A DNA stretch of 64,000 nucleotides from Leptasterias polaris (GCA_037783415.1 JAZGTN010000015.1:3793001-3857000), one strand, 5' to 3'; counted from the first letter of the stretch, positions 1 to 13,332 are shown. Notes: a model not told the origin generated them from the sequence alone. A program made the numbers and translations.

Positions 1-692
1 ATTAGTGACAGGACCTGTGGATTGGTGTCTTGAGCATCTACCACAATAGATTGGATTTCCTGAGAAGATTCAAGCTCTGTGGTTGGGCAGATGGCATCTT
101 GAGCATCTACCACAATAGATTGGATTTCCTGTGAAGATTCAAGCTCTGTGATTGGGCAGATGGCGTCTTGAGCATCTACCACATGAGATTGGATATCCTG
201 TAAAGATTCAAGCGCTGTGGTTGGACGGTTGGCATCTTGAGCATCTACCACAATAGATTGGATTTCCTGTGAAGATTCAAGCGCTGTGGTTGGGCAGTTT
301 GTGTCTTGAGCATCTACCACAATAGATTGGATTTCCTGTGAAGATTCAAGCTCTGTGGTTGGGCGGTTGGCGTCTTGAGCATCTACCACATGAGATTGGA
401 TTTCCAATGAAGGTTCAAGCGCTGTGGTTGGGCGGTTTGCGTCTTGAGCATCTACCACAAGAGATTGGATTTCCTGTGAAGGTTCAAGCGCTGTGGAAGG
501 ACGGTTGGCGTCTTGAGCATCTTCCACATGAGATTGGATTTCCTGTGAAGATTCAAGCGCTGTGGTTGGTCGGTTGGCGTCTTGAGCATCTACCACATGA
601 GATTGGATTTCCTGTGAAGATTCAAGCTCTGTGGTTGGGCGGTTGGCGTCTTGAGCATCTACCACATAAGATTGGATTTCCTTAGAAGATTC
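1..692 (-). repeat. 69-bp coding minisatellite (23-residue protein repeat)
   Basis: Ten units with an exact 69-bp period are visible (the shared gattgg word starts at 49, 118, 187, 256, 325, 394, 463, 532, 601 and 670), and the array continues past the left edge. On the minus strand it lies in the zinc-finger reading frame. Each unit reads roughly QEIQS-H/I-VVDAQDANRPTTALESS. The unit length is a multiple of three, so unit gain or loss keeps the frame. One plus-strand frame is also open, but that follows from the repetition. Confidence 0.9.
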
Positions 693-3600
693 AATCTTTG
701 TGTTTGGGTGTTTCTTAAAACCTGTAGTGTTTTTGTGACTAACATGAGCACCTTTGTGACCATACAGGCTTCGAAACCCACTGAAACTAGCACCGCAGAT
801 GTCACATATAAACTTACCATCATCAGTTCTTTTTGGTAAAATTGGTTTTGGTTTTGGGTTTATAGGGTCCTTTTTTCTTCTTCTCTTCCTCTCATGGCAT
901 CGCTTGTGTGCATTGAGCTGGTTGAACTTGACATATGTTTTATTGCACACTTTGCAAGTGAACAAGTCTGAAGGGTCCGTTTCTCTTCTCACAGTTACAA
1001 TCACAGAATTGGGATTGGTCATGGTAGTTGTACTTTCTATTGAAGACTGGCTATCTATAACAATGATATTGCTTGTCTCCGAAGACACAGCGATGGGGTT
1101 AGCATTCACGCCTTCTTCTGCAGGCTTGGAGTCGGAGTTGTTTGAGCTTCCCTCCACACACTGATTGTTGCTGTTGTTACTTAGGGGAATCTTGTGGTAG
1201 TTGGGTTCATTACCAGGAAAGTCCGTCTCAGTTTCAAGCTCAGAATCATCCACTACTTTCTCTACAACAACATGAGGATTCCCCAGAGGAATGTCTAAGC
1301 TAGTTCCTGTGATCCCGAAACCATGAGGAACATTTTTGTCACTGGTCTCAACTTCCATAGTAGGAGGCTCTGTCACATCAAATACACGAGTGTGGAGAGT
1401 CTTTTTGCCATTATTGTCACTTAATCCTTGTTCCAAAGGACAAGTACTCGCCCCTTTGCTTAAACTATTCTCTGATGACGGGGAATCCATTTCATCACCG
1501 TGAAGTTCTTCTGAAGGCTTGATATCGGGCTTGTCACTTGCGTCTTTTCCTGTCAAATCAAAGTCCATTTTGTTTTCACCTGAAAGCTGAAGATTGTTCT
1601 TATCAGGTGTGACTTCCACAGAAGAAAGATTCTCCTCATCAGTAGCATTTTTTGGTGGTTGATTTACCTCTTCATCTGAAGTGTTTGACAGACTATTCTG
1701 AGAGTTCACAGCTTCAACAGGATTCTCGTTCGAGTGCACATTCCCCAAAATACTGGAACCCGAGACCTCATCTTGACTTGTCTCCATCAGATCAGGCTCT
1801 GTCGTGGGACTTGAAACACTTGCTAAATGCTGCTTTTCCAGAATATAATTCTGACTTGGTTTTTTAGTAAAGAACTGGTTCTTCATCAGATCACAAACAA
1901 TTTGTGTTGAAGGTTGAGACTCAATCTTGCCATTTAAGACTTCCCAAGAAGACACGGTCTTGTTGTTTTCACTTGGAATGTTTTTTAAAGGAATCTGTGG
2001 CTCGTGATCATTACTTGAAATTTTCCTTGAAAACTCCAACTCTGCCTTGTGACTTTCATCTTTCTCTGAATCCCCAGACTTGTTCACGTGACTTTCATTT
2101 GCTTCAGGGGAGTTTGGCTTGCTGTTGTCTGTGGAAGACTGAAGATTGTTTTGAAGAGATTTATCTATCTCCAAGTCAGGAACAATCATCAGGGTTTCTT
2201 GTTCGATTTCCGTCACTGCAGCCACATTGCAATCTAGTTGATCATGTTTATCATCAATTTCACTGGCAACACCCTCCTTTTCAGGGCAACTGTCCCCGCA
2301 TCTTTGAGGAGCACATGACGATTCTTGTCTTTTATCATCACAGACTTCACCAGTCTCAGCAGAAGACATTTGTTTTCCAGATTCATCAGTTAAATCAGAG
2401 ACTGCTTCCTGAGATTTGTTTTTACATTTCCTGTTGTGTGAAATCTTATGACTTCTTAGGGAAGCCTTTCGATCAAAGGACTTACTGCAGACGTTACATT
2501 TGTGTTGGGGAATGATAGGCATTTTTGTAGTTGCTGGCTCCTTACTTTGAATCTTGTTTTTCTGAGCTCTTGTATTATAGCAATTTACTTTGGACCGTCT
2601 GCATGCAGCTAGCAGACGTTGCAGTCGATTTGCTTTAACACTCTTCCTATCAGTCGCATTGTCACATGCCTTGTTGTTAGACACTCCCGATCCTTTTTGA
2701 GAACTGCCTGCACTCTCAGACAGCGTCTGCATTTTAATTGTTAATGATTTGACACCTGAAAGTGCCAGCCACTTGCTGAGCTGACCATGTCGCTTCCCCT
2801 TGTGGCATTTGAGTTGCCAGAAACATGTAAATCTTTGGTGGCATACGTTGCACGAGTAAGGTGGCTTGGGTATTACTGTCCCAGCCGCTTCACTGCCTTG
2901 AGGGATCTGGTATTTGTTTGCTTTTGTCCGGAGGCCTTTGTGGCGCTGTAGCTGCCACAGCAAGTTAAATGTCTTGTCACATCCATCACAGTCATGAGGT
3001 GGCGGAAGCTCTTGGCCATCTTGAGACTGAACAGCTTCTTTGTTTTTTCCTGCTTGAGCCTTAAGGCGGCTACTTCTGGTGTTTTTGACACCATCCTTAC
3101 GGCGCGTCACAACTCTACCCTTGGTTTCTCCAGCAGCTCGTGTATGTTTCTCTAGCTTCTTTATTGGCTGTATTGCATTTTGGAGAGCCACAAAAACAGG
3201 CACTTTCATTTTGCAGGGTCCTTTTGTTTCATGAAAGTTTAAACTCTTCTTGTGGTAATAAGATCTTTTGCAGACAACACAGGTGTGGTTTTTCTTTCTG
3301 TTGACATCAGTTTTTTTCGATGGCAAAACTGTGTTTTTGTTTGCTGCTTCAGGGCCGTGATTTAGCCTATGGTCCCATAGCTTCAACTCTGATAGAAAAG
3401 TTCTATTGCAGACGTCACATGCGTACGAGATAAGAGTTACTGTTTCAGAGAATGATCCAGTGTCAGTCTGGAAAGGAGAAGCTGCAGGAAACTGTTTTTG
3501 TTTGAGCGATTTGCAATGGCCCTCCATGTGGTTCTGCAGCAGAGATAACTTTGTGAATATCTCACTGCAGATGCCACACTTGTACTCGATGTCCTTTGGT

Positions 3601-5774
3601 TCCTCAACAGTGGGCACTATGTAAGTTGTAGTACTGACAGGGTTCTTATTCTTGGCATGGGATCCCATGTGACCCTGCAATTGAACCAGTCTGGGGAAAG
3701 TTTTCAGACAGATACCGCACCCGAATTTGGATTCTTCTTTCTCCTGCTTTCCGGGAAGGTAGCTTATTGAAGACTCTACATACTGAATTTCAGAAAGGTT
3801 TTTAGCATTATCTGCTCCAGTATTCAGCTCATTAGCATCTGCACAAGAATCTGTCGAACCTGAGACCGTCTTGGGGAAACTCTGAATAGAGTACCCTTGA
3901 ACATTTTTTTCGTGTGTCAGGTTAGCCTCGAAGCCCCAAACAAATTTGGTAGAAGATGATGTTTTTTCATCAGACCTCAGTGTGGTACTCACACTAGCAA
4001 CTACCTCTCCTGAATCGTTCATGATATTCACTTTCTTCTCTTTGGCAAATAAGTCCTTGTTGACACGCATCCATTTGTGATGATCGTAGAAATCGAGAAA
4101 ATTTGCAAACTGTCTCGGACATACCTTGCACAAGAAGGTTGAATGGCAAGGATCTTTGCCTTCTTTGTTCAGCACATTTCGTGTAAAGTATTGGTGATGA
4201 GCAAGGAGCCCTCTTGAGGTGGTGAAATTTAATGGGCAGAGTCGACAGGCAAAGCTACGTCTTGGTATTCCCACGCTGTTAAACCGTATAACACCATTGT
4301 CCAAATCGGAGAGTCCCTCAGGAAGAGTTGGGACTCCGGGGATTTTCACACATTCTGGATGGCTCATGCAGCCCAGGTGCTGACTGTTGAGGTTTAGGAG
4401 TCTATTAAGGTCACCCTGAATCTGGTGTGCCTCGTAGAGGTGCTCTAACATTGCATAAGGCTCGGAGTCCTCATAAAAGCACTTGCAACATTTTATGGAA
4501 TACATGTCTTTATGGTCTTCCTGCAGGGTCACGTCAACATAATCCTTATGCTGGAGTAAAAGTGCCACCGGACAGCAAATTATTGTTTCCTTACTCGGGT
4601 CTAAATTCAACTTGATAAACCTGGGACGGTTACCCGAGGTCTGGTTTGTTGATTGATCCTCACCGATCCCACCACTGCCACCAGGAATTTGATCAAATGG
4701 CTGACTTTTATCCTTGCTACCAGAAAACATGCCGACTTTAACTGGATCACTGCTAACAGCGGTTTCTCTGGAACTCAGAGTAGATGACTGACCAGAGGAA
4801 TCCGTTGGGAAATTCCCTTTCTGTCCAGACAGCTCTTCACCACCAGGGTCGTTTGACACAGATGGAAACAGCTCAACTACTATTTTCTGACTCTGCATAC
4901 CCTTGGCGCCATTTTTTACAAGCCCCAGATAGCTAAATAGATTTGGGTCTGAACTCCTTGTATCTTCCCCTTTGCTATCCAGTACTTCACCTTGCAATGT
5001 CAGACTGGTGTTCTCACTTGAAGATGTCGCAGTGTCTGCACCATCTTCTTTATCTTGAACCTTTGTAGCCGTAGCTACATTCACCATCAACTCATCATCA
5101 GACTCCAAATGCTCCTTCTGCTCCGTTATTGTAATCGCCCCATCAGCTGCAACCTATGGAATAAAGAACTCAAATGATAAAAGTTGCACTGCCATTTGTT
5201 TTCCAATAGACTTGAAAATACAATTTTTCTGAACATTTCTTTTGGCAGATGACACAGTTTCAAAACGTAATACATCAAATACTTTTCCAAATACAGTGTA
5301 AAAACACAAAACACAAGATATACTTCTTTATACATGGCTGCTGGGATGACTGTATTTTTAAAACAATTTTTTGCATATTATAAACAATTACTAATAGTTG
5401 AAGGACTAAAGAAGTGTTGTCAGAAGCATTGAGAATATTTTTTTTTAAATGCTTCCGAGCTCATCACAACAGTAACTCTGGGCTGACTGATGAATTGAAA
5501 TGAGAAAAGGAAATTTTTGTCAAATGGGAAGGACTTCCAAGAAAGCTTTCAAATAAATAGAAAGCATCAATATTTTACTTGGGGGAAACAAAGTCATTCC
5601 CACCTTTCTTACCGATGTTCCACCTGCTGAGCCTCCAACAGAACTTCCCAGGTTGGGTCTTTCTTTCTCCTTGGGTAAAATGATCTCTCCGGTCTTCTCC
5701 GATCCACACCCAGATGAGCTTTCCTCTTGCTTGTCGTCTTGAACTCTGACCTCTGCACTTTTACCTTTGTCCAT
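1..5774 (-). CDS. Large multi-C2H2 zinc-finger protein, 3' end outside window
   Basis: Probably a nuclear nucleic-acid-binding protein; orthology is not recognised. Two coding exons are seen on the minus strand. The first (5774-5613) starts at ATG 5774 (MDKGKSAEV) and ends TCG|gtaaga. The second starts after ccatag at 5153 and stays open to base 1, giving at least 1771 residues. The 5154-5612 intron is phase 0. About nine full C2H2 or C2HC fingers are visible; their first cysteines lie near residues 533, 580, 633, 679 (C2HC), 822, 940, 1454 and 1504, with further degenerate ones near 276, 357, 396 and 776 that lack a proper second histidine. The fingers are widely spaced rather than in one tandem array. 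The linkers are rich in Ser, Glu and Asp, and the visible C-terminal part is a 23-residue tandem repeat. A possible 5' UTR acceptor (ataacag) lies four bases before the ATG. Confidence 0.85.
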
Positions 5775-6263
5775 CTTGCTGTTATAAGACATAAGGTTAT
5801 ATACAAAATTAAACACGGTTTAAAAATTAACTTTTTTCAAATTTTAATAGTTGGCATGTCCTCCTTTTTATTTTGTGTTGCTATTTTTTATTATGAAAAG
5901 TTAATCATTACAAAAAGTAGGGAATCAAGTGTTTTTAAACGATAGTGGCAATGGGGAGGATGGCTTCTGTTCTGTCTTCTGTTTTAATATCTTCATTGAC
6001 TGTTGGCCCCCAAAAGTACGCAATTTTGTTACCATCAAATATTAATTGATGTTTTGCGGGAACATACAGTGTAAGGTTCCAAAAATGTTTGAATAAGCAC
6101 AAGACTCATGTCACCATGTGATTTCAATGTGACAATGTAATTTTAAAATAACTGTTTTCCCTGTGAATAATGTTGAGGAAAGGAATGACTTTGGAATGCA
6201 GATGACATTATGAACATTTCAGTTGTCTGTACTGAGGAGAGAATACTCTCTGCAGTGGCTAAA
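5775..6263. other. 5' flank of the zinc-finger gene
   Basis: AT-rich sequence between the zinc-finger start codon and the first transposon copy. It probably holds the 5' UTR and promoter of the minus-strand gene. No TATA box, exon or repeat could be assigned with confidence. Confidence 0.3.
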
Positions 6264-7037
6264 GCCGTGTTCCCATTGGACTTATTTTTGCTAAAGTACC
6301 GCGACTTTTCTGTAGAATGACAACATTAAATCCAATGGCAACGCATGGTAGACTGACCTCCCTGTCAACTTACCGCGACCGTGATGTAAAACTAACAGGC
6401 CGAAAGAGGTCGCAGACTTCCGCACAGCCACGGTAACTTATCAGGGCCACTAAAAAGTCCAATGGGAACAGCTCCGCGCTGTAAACCTACCGCGACCACG
6501 GTGTAAAATGCTATGCAAACAACACCACTTCCTGTATACGCTACAACTATACACAGAGGGCGCGCGAAAATGGTAGTATGGTTCCCCGTCTCATTTGCAC
6601 TGAGGGCGGTGTGGTATTACCATCGTACCGTATGCAGCGTGTGTACATGTAGCATGCAATACAAAAACAACGCTTAGCGCTTTTTTCAATCTCGTCCAGT
6701 TGCTGCAGTTCCGCTACTGTGGTTAGAAACATGGCAGATTTGATCGATTTTGTGAGGAGTTTAATTGGGCTAGATGAACGTGAAAATGCTGATGAATTCA
6801 GCGCGAGAAAACTATGCCACAGGCACGTCATATCCTGCATAGGTCAAAGGTGACTGTGCACAGCGCCCGCAATGTGTGACATTCTGCCAGTTTCGAACAG
6901 CGAGTTAACTGTTCCGTCGCGGAATTTAAGTCCAGGTGGGACAGTTGGGAACGCACTGTAGAATTACACCTAATCCAATCACGGTAACAGTGCACGGTAA
7001 CTTGGCTGCGGAAGAAAAAGTCCAATGGGAACACAGC
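6264..7037 (+). mobile_element. Non-autonomous DNA transposon, copy 1
   Basis: The ends are inverted: GCCGTGTTCCCATTGGACTT at the left, and its complement with small changes at the right. A second, inverted copy is at 16093-16823. Inside there are several repeats of the motif around ttcccattgga and of blocks such as accgcgacc, so the element looks modular. The flanks here (ctaa / tata) are decayed relative to the clean TTAA flanks of the other copy. It could be piggyBac-like (TTAA) or PIF/Harbinger-like (TTA/TAA); the palindromic target cannot separate them. Confidence 0.75.
6731..6853 (+). CDS. 40-residue ORF inside transposon copy 1, unknown
   Basis: The ORF starts MADLIDFVRSLIGLDE and ends at TGA. 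The same ORF is intact in the inverted copy (16262-16384). It may be a remnant first exon of the parent transposase or a captured host exon. The seven base differences between copies change four residues, so constraint is not evident. No domain was recognised. Confidence 0.3.
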   Translation: MADLIDFVRSLIGLDERENADEFSARKLCHRHVISCIGQR

Positions 7038-7737
7038 TATAGCCACGGGGTGCCCCCCCCCTTCTCCCCGTGCATCATCCATGCTCCCTGCACAAAATAG
7101 TCCAAACACATGACATGTACAGTAGTGCCCCGACAAAAAGAAAAATATGGCCCCTGAGTGCCCCCCTACACCCCCCCCCCCACTGAAAAGCAATGCCCCC
7201 CCCCCCCCCCCATGAAAAAATCATGGCTTTGCCACCGACTCCCAGGATAATTAACATACTAAGTTATGCATTTGGCAGGTTGGACCATGAGAACCCAGAA
7301 TAGGTGACTATTACACTTGATGGGTCTATTTACCAATGAATACTGTTAACACTGTCTCCACAACGCTCCGGTCACAGATTACGATTAGGGAATCACATCA
7401 GATACAGGAACAATCCTGCAGGGAAGAAAAATAAAAAGTTCTCCATCACCTTTTATCGTGTTATGTAGGGAGTCTAGGGACAGTGGGAGGGAGTCTAATG
7501 TCTGTACATTTTACCACCCTGGCACTAAACCTACATGTGCATAGTACAAACACAGTGACCGATTTCCCTTGTAATGCACAGCAAATTGCTACACAAATAG
7601 CATGAGTTGCTACTCAAAAATTATTAGTTGCTACTCAATATTTAGCATTCAGTGTGTACAAAACACATTCAGTTAAATATTTTGCTATGCAAAAAACCTG
7701 GATAAAATCGCTCCCTGAAACATAAAGCAAGGACACA
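7038..7737. other. Spacer with poly-C runs
   Basis: Contains C-rich runs around 7052-7062, 7171-7181 and 7196-7211. No gene or transposon was recognised otherwise. Confidence 0.4.
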
Positions 7738-8701
7738 CAGGGCTCGAAATTAACACTGGACCGCAGGCCCGAGGCCAGTGATTTTAGCGTCGGTCCAGTA
7801 AACTTTATACCGAACAAGTCCGGCGGTCTTGTGTTTTTGGGTTTTTTTTTACATAATAAAAGTATTATTAACATGAAATTAATAATCTTTCATTAAATAA
7901 ATGTATTTAAATTTCAGTTTGAATTTTTTTATTTTATTTGTTGTCGTCAAATTATTTCTGAGCGCGGAACATCCAACCCGGCCGACCGTTCTTCGTGCTG
8001 CAAGTTCCCTATCCAGTTTGCTCATGCCCACGACCACTGCACTGGGCTCAAACCATATGCTTTAGGCGCCCAGGGGGACGAGCGAACGGCACCCTCCGTG
8101 CATGCGTGATGTTTGTACTGGTGCCCGGCGGAACACCACAGTACAGCGCTTCGTTCGTTTACCACTGAACATGTGCATGTCATGATGTGGTGGGTGCAAC
8201 ACATTGGATGTAGTCACTTTAAAGTCTGATACCTTACCAACGAATTATACAGTGTTGAAATCGTATTAATGACGTATAGGTTGTATTCTTTCAACACCAC
8301 ACATCCTTGTGTTGCATGGATTAAAAGTAACGTCTTGTTTCCACACGTCTTTTCATGCTTCGTATGTTAAATTTGGACAACGTTGTTGTCCTGTCAAAAC
8401 GATCGTCAAAACTTATTTAATTTTTTCTAAGGCAGCAAACGTCGTGTAAAAAGAAGGTATGTGGAAATTTCTCGAAGGGGTTTCAAAGCCCAAACTGCCT
8501 GTTAAGCGATCTGCAAGTGAAAAACTTGCACAGGCGCAGAAGTATGATAAAACAAGTTAACTTTTGGTGTGTTTTTGTTGCGTTTTGGATTTTTTCTTCT
8601 CATTTATGACTTCGGTCTTGTAAAAAATGTCCCGGTCCAGTAAAAATTCTGAGCAACAAGCCCTGCGTTCTTGTGGATTTTTTCCCCAAATTCGAGCCCT
8701 G
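7738..8701. mobile_element. hAT-like non-autonomous element
   Basis: Bounded by short inverted ends CAGGGCTCGAA (left) and TTCGAGCCCTG (right), about 964 bp apart. The CAGGG start is typical of hAT ends. The inner terminal parts also resemble each other in inverted orientation (ggtccagta blocks). The flanks (ggacaca / acacatc) do not form a clean 8-bp duplication. Fragments of its right end recur near 51787 and 52334. Superfamily assignment is an inference from the ends. Confidence 0.55.
8459..8560 (+). pseudogene. Possible hAT transposase N-terminal remnant
   Basis: A 33-residue ORF beginning MWKFLEGVSKPKLPVKR and ending DKTS, inside the hAT-like element. Short basic N-termini of this style occur in some hAT-type transposases of aquatic animals, as I recall them. 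It is too short to prove, and no BED finger, DDE region or dimerisation domain is present. Confidence 0.25.
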
Positions 8702-11700
8702 ACACATCTATACTGTACTGTACAAAAAGAAAATATTGATGTTTGATACAGCTCAAATGGCAGAGTTTTTGGTGAATTTCCCAAATTAAAAAACAATTTA
8801 GAATCCTGCATTTTTAAGAAACCACAATCTTTTGCCATCTTGGGTGTTGGAAGAAGCCATGTTTAATCAAGATCTCTTCAAAACTTAAATAGCGCCCTCT
8901 GTTGAGAAGTACTTACATAAATAAAAATATTACAATATAGCTTAGCATGTGTTCATGTATTCATATTTGTGTACAATCTGTAGGTTTATTAAATAAACAG
9001 AAATTGCCAAACTGATATTGTTCATCCATTTAGACATCGCATGCTTAAAAAGGTCTACAGAGATGCTAGGCACTAAGTTTACACACATTTGTAGTCATAG
9101 AAACCAGTTAAAGTCAAGGATAAAATTGTGTAAAAAAAACACCTAAAAATACAAATTGAAAGCTCAAAACTAAGTGATTATCATACCAGACAAATCCAAG
9201 CAAATATCATTTGAAGACTAATACAATCACCATGGCTTATGCCCAAAATCCATGACAAAACAAACAACTCTTTCTTGTAAACCTAATCACAAATGTTCAC
9301 AATTTTAGCAAGTCGTTTTCTTGGTGTGCTTTTTTTATCAACGAAAATGTATTTACTCTTTTCCAAAACAAAAACGGTTAAAAAGATTTGTATAATTGAA
9401 TTTTATTTTACTTTTATTTTTGTTGTTATTATTATTTATTTATTTATTTATATAATTTTTTTTTTGGGGGGGTTACCTATAAAACAACAATAACATGAGG
9501 ACCAGTTAACGGGCAATGCACAACGTATGGTATTTTGGCTGGTGACCCATTTCTGCAAGGCAATACTTTCTTCCCTGTGCTTATAGCAAACTTTTGTGAA
9601 AAACAGCTTTATGACATGAGCCCAAACATCAAAAAAAAAATTATTAAAATTACGCTCAATGTTACATAACATCATATGTAACATGTACTACCAAGGGCAA
9701 GGCAAGCTTTTACGCATAACAAGGTCAGCACAAAAGGTCATACAAAAAAGGCGTATTAAAAAATAAACTTTTCGATTTGCAAATAATGTACCGGGTAATA
9801 AATTTGGCCTAAAGTCTATCAGCCAGGGTAAACATTGGTAACAAAATACAGAACTATGGATTAAAACTCCCAACCAAATGAATATTTAAATTGTAACTTC
9901 AATGTTTGTAAGATTGTGGACCAGCTATAAAGTATTTTTGCAGGTAAAGAAAGGAAGTTATTTTGCATATATCGAGCAACTGAAGATATTTATTAGTGAC
10001 AAGTATAATTGGCTGACGTTGCAAACTGCTTACAAACTCCCAAATGACCTATGGTATTTTTTTCTAAAAAACAACACTTGTTTTCATAAAATTGCAAAAA
10101 TGTACTTGGAGGTTTAGACTAGAGGTAATTTTTGAACAAAAAGAAAATTCGACAACTTTATTTTGTTAGTGATGGGAATGAAGCAGCCATTTTATGTCAT
10201 TCGGTATGCAAATCATGCATATTAAACCCCAACCTCAATTTTTATTAAGACAGATCCTTAACCATCCCCCACCCCCCCCCCCCCCCCCCCCCCCCCCCAC
10301 TAAAGCAGCACTCCCCAAACTGTTTCTGTGTGCCCTCCATAACTCATCTTTTTACCATCTTTTTCAAACATGCACAAGTTTTTTTAAAGGCATATTTACT
10401 CTTACAAACAAAACTTTTAAACCTGCAGTGTGCATAAAAATAATTTCACCAAATTATTCCAACCTTCTATGTACATGATGTACATACATGCAATTTATAC
10501 ATAATACATGTATGCCCTTGCGCAGTGTGAGGCCAATGCAAATGGCGTAATGCTATACGTCGTTAGTCGTACATGGCATTAGTTGAAACGTCAGCAACTG
10601 CATCCATGCGTATGCACGAGAACAAACACACTTTCATACACATCTTATTCACAGTTTGTACGTTAAAAATTACCATTATTTCAAGGTACTTTAGTTGGCT
10701 TCACCAACATGATCTTAAAAACATAGAGTGCGTACGTAAAATGTTGAATTTTATGGCCGAGTATTGCACATTGTTGTAACGTTACCAAACAAAGCCCCTG
10801 TGACGCCATTGACACGGCGTGAACACTCACCTCGCGTTCCAACCATAACGAGTTCAACCCGACAGCAAAATTCACTATAAATCTCTCCCACAATTTCTAA
10901 CGAAGCAGATAAGTACATCTTTTTGATAGTTATTGTATTATGTACCTACCTATTTCACAGTATACGTCCACTAAATGGTATAAGAGTAGTTTTTGAGGGT
11001 TACAAAATTGTCTTGCTCCGCAGATCTACGTTCAGAAATGGTTGTGCACATAGACGGCCATTATGAGTTTGAAGGCATGTGTGGCTAGCTAGCATGTAAT
11101 GCACATACCACACACGTACATTACATACACGAGAAAATAGCGTACACATGTACGTACAATGTAGGCTACGTATGCGTGTAATGCGTGTACAACTCACACA
11201 AAAGGCTCAGTGGGCTTTAAATAAAAACTCCCGGATGAACTACACAAGGTCGATCTTGGACTTTGCATGCAGTTAAAGGAAGTAAATAAATTGTGCAAAA
11301 TAATATGGTTAAATATGACAACTATCTATACATGACAACTAAATACGTTTTCTCACAAAAGGAGTCGGTCCAAAAGGCTTAATAACTATTGCCAGGCAAA
11401 CCTCTTTTCAAGTTTGTGCTGATTCGCTGTGGGGACGTACGGCATCCCCCAGCCACACCTAAAGACTGAACTGACGTCACGCAGGTGGCAACTGTGTTCA
11501 TACCATTTTCCGTAATTCTTTAGGTGCACGTCTAACCGCGCGCCTTTCACCTAAAAATATGCACTGGGCTGAATTGCATGAAGCCTGTAAGTATACGTTT
11601 TCTGCTTACGGAGTCGGCGGCCATTAGAAGAATTGTTCATAAAAACTGCTAGGCCTAACCGTAGGCTACGTAAAGCAAAAGCCACGCCGAAATTGCCTGC

Positions 11701-12970
11701 GGTTTCTGTAAACACACGAATGAAGCAATAATACAAATCCATGGTGAATACGCACGCACACGATCGTTTATGAAATACACTTTTGCTTACACAATTTTGT
11801 TTTTAACTACTATTATTTTGTTATGCTGCAGTAAGCACCCGAAAAAAAATGCTTGGCGGTCAACAGTTTGCCTTGCTCAGGTAAACGCCCAGAATCTGAC
11901 TCAAACAAGATTCTATCGTGGATGATGACGTCAGGTGAATTGGGTCAATACAATTAATGTAATTAATTAATGTAATATTCATGTGCCGTGATTGTTTTTT
12001 GGGAGTAAGATAAGTCGATTGACACCCCAAAGCGAACGTGAAAGTATAAATTATTTTATCAAAGTTCATAAACAATTTGAACAATGAGATTTATACGAGA
12101 CATGTGGGCATAGAAGACAACCAGTTTTGGGGGCTTTAGTTTATTTCTAATTGGTGGAATAAAGACAAAAATGTAATGGAGGTATGGCACTTATGCAAAC
12201 GTACCCAACACTAAACGTCGCGTTTTTTTCGGGTGTGTGACATGGCGATAATGTGTTTGTCACTGGAATCGTGGTATTTACTGGGTTGAGTTGGAGGGGG
12301 GTGGGGGTTGACTTGATTTCAAGTCTGAGGTCCAAGTTATTTATCTGCATGCCCCACCCCCGGACACCGCCCCCAGATTTGCTATCAGACTTGACCCCCA
12401 TAGGATATTCATGTCATCATCAGAGGTAATTAGTGCACAAAGGGCGCTATTTCATGCAATACTGTAAACTATAGGGAAAAAACATAATCACAGACTTTGA
12501 ACCAAGTCTAGGAAGTTGGTAAATAACTTCTACGACACATTTCTTGTTGCTCTGCTGACAAATTGTACAGGAAGAGCAGCCGATCCCAGTCCTCACAAGG
12601 GATCGTCCATTTTCACCTTTATGGCTTCCACTCAACCCCAACCCCAATAGAGGGCAGTGTTGTTTGCTCATTGACAAGGTTCTGCTCACTGACCTCACAA
12701 ATACAGATCAATGAGATTGCGGCTGCATGCCATTTTGGAATGATATAGCGCCCCCTGTGTGTCAGGTTGTGCCCGAGTTTTTGATTATTTTGCCAATTGC
12801 AACGTCACAGCCCGAGTTTTTGCCAACCGAGGTTGGACAACTTTGGAAAGCCATAACTGCAAATCAATAACTGTGTTGAAATTGTTGGAAACAAATCAAC
12901 AAATCATGGGAGGTATTTCAGTTTATGAATCTTTACAGAAAATGTTGAATTTGGTCACAACATTATTGTT
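8702..12970. other. Gene-poor region with low-complexity tracts
   Basis: AT-rich DNA without a recognised exon. It has an (attt)n-like tract followed by poly-T and poly-G near 9430-9472, and a long poly-C run near 10269-10298. A diverged relative of the 48192-48475 inverted-repeat element lies around 11570-11850, with the shared words aatacaaatccatggtgaat and acttttgcttac. The listed open frames here show no domain. Confidence 0.4.
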
Positions 12971-12974
12971 TTAA

Positions 12975-13328
12975 AGGTATTATACAGGATTGGTAGAGCT
13001 GACAAAATAATCACAGACAGTGTTCATATTTTGTGTAATCAACCACATACATGAAATAACAAGCCTGTGAAAATTTGAGCTCAATTGGTCATCGAGGTCA
13101 CGAGAAAATAGTGAAAAGAGACCTTATGTGTTTTCTGTTTTTCAAACATCGAGTTTATTATCGCGCGTGATAAAAACTATTGTTTTACTCATTTCTCAGA
13201 AACGATAGCATTTTAGGCAGAAATATTTTAAGGAACCCTTTCTACCATTACTTACTTTCAATCATGTAAGTTATGTGTGAATCTGTGAACATTTGTGTTT
13301 TTCGATCTTACCAATAGTGTATAGGCCT
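12975..13328. mobile_element. TTAA-flanked MITE, family B copy 1
   Basis: Starts AGGTATTATACAGGATTGG after TTAA (12971-12974) and ends CCAATAGTGTATAGGCCT before TTAA (13329-13332). A 354-bp inverted copy is at 50057-50410. The TTAA at its right end is also the left TTAA of the next element. Confidence 0.8.
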
Positions 13329-13332
13329 TTAA

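Noticed and set aside
338..685. Plus-strand 115-residue repetitive ORF
   Set aside because: It is the opposite strand of the 69-bp coding minisatellite, whose minus frame continues a real zinc-finger ORF.
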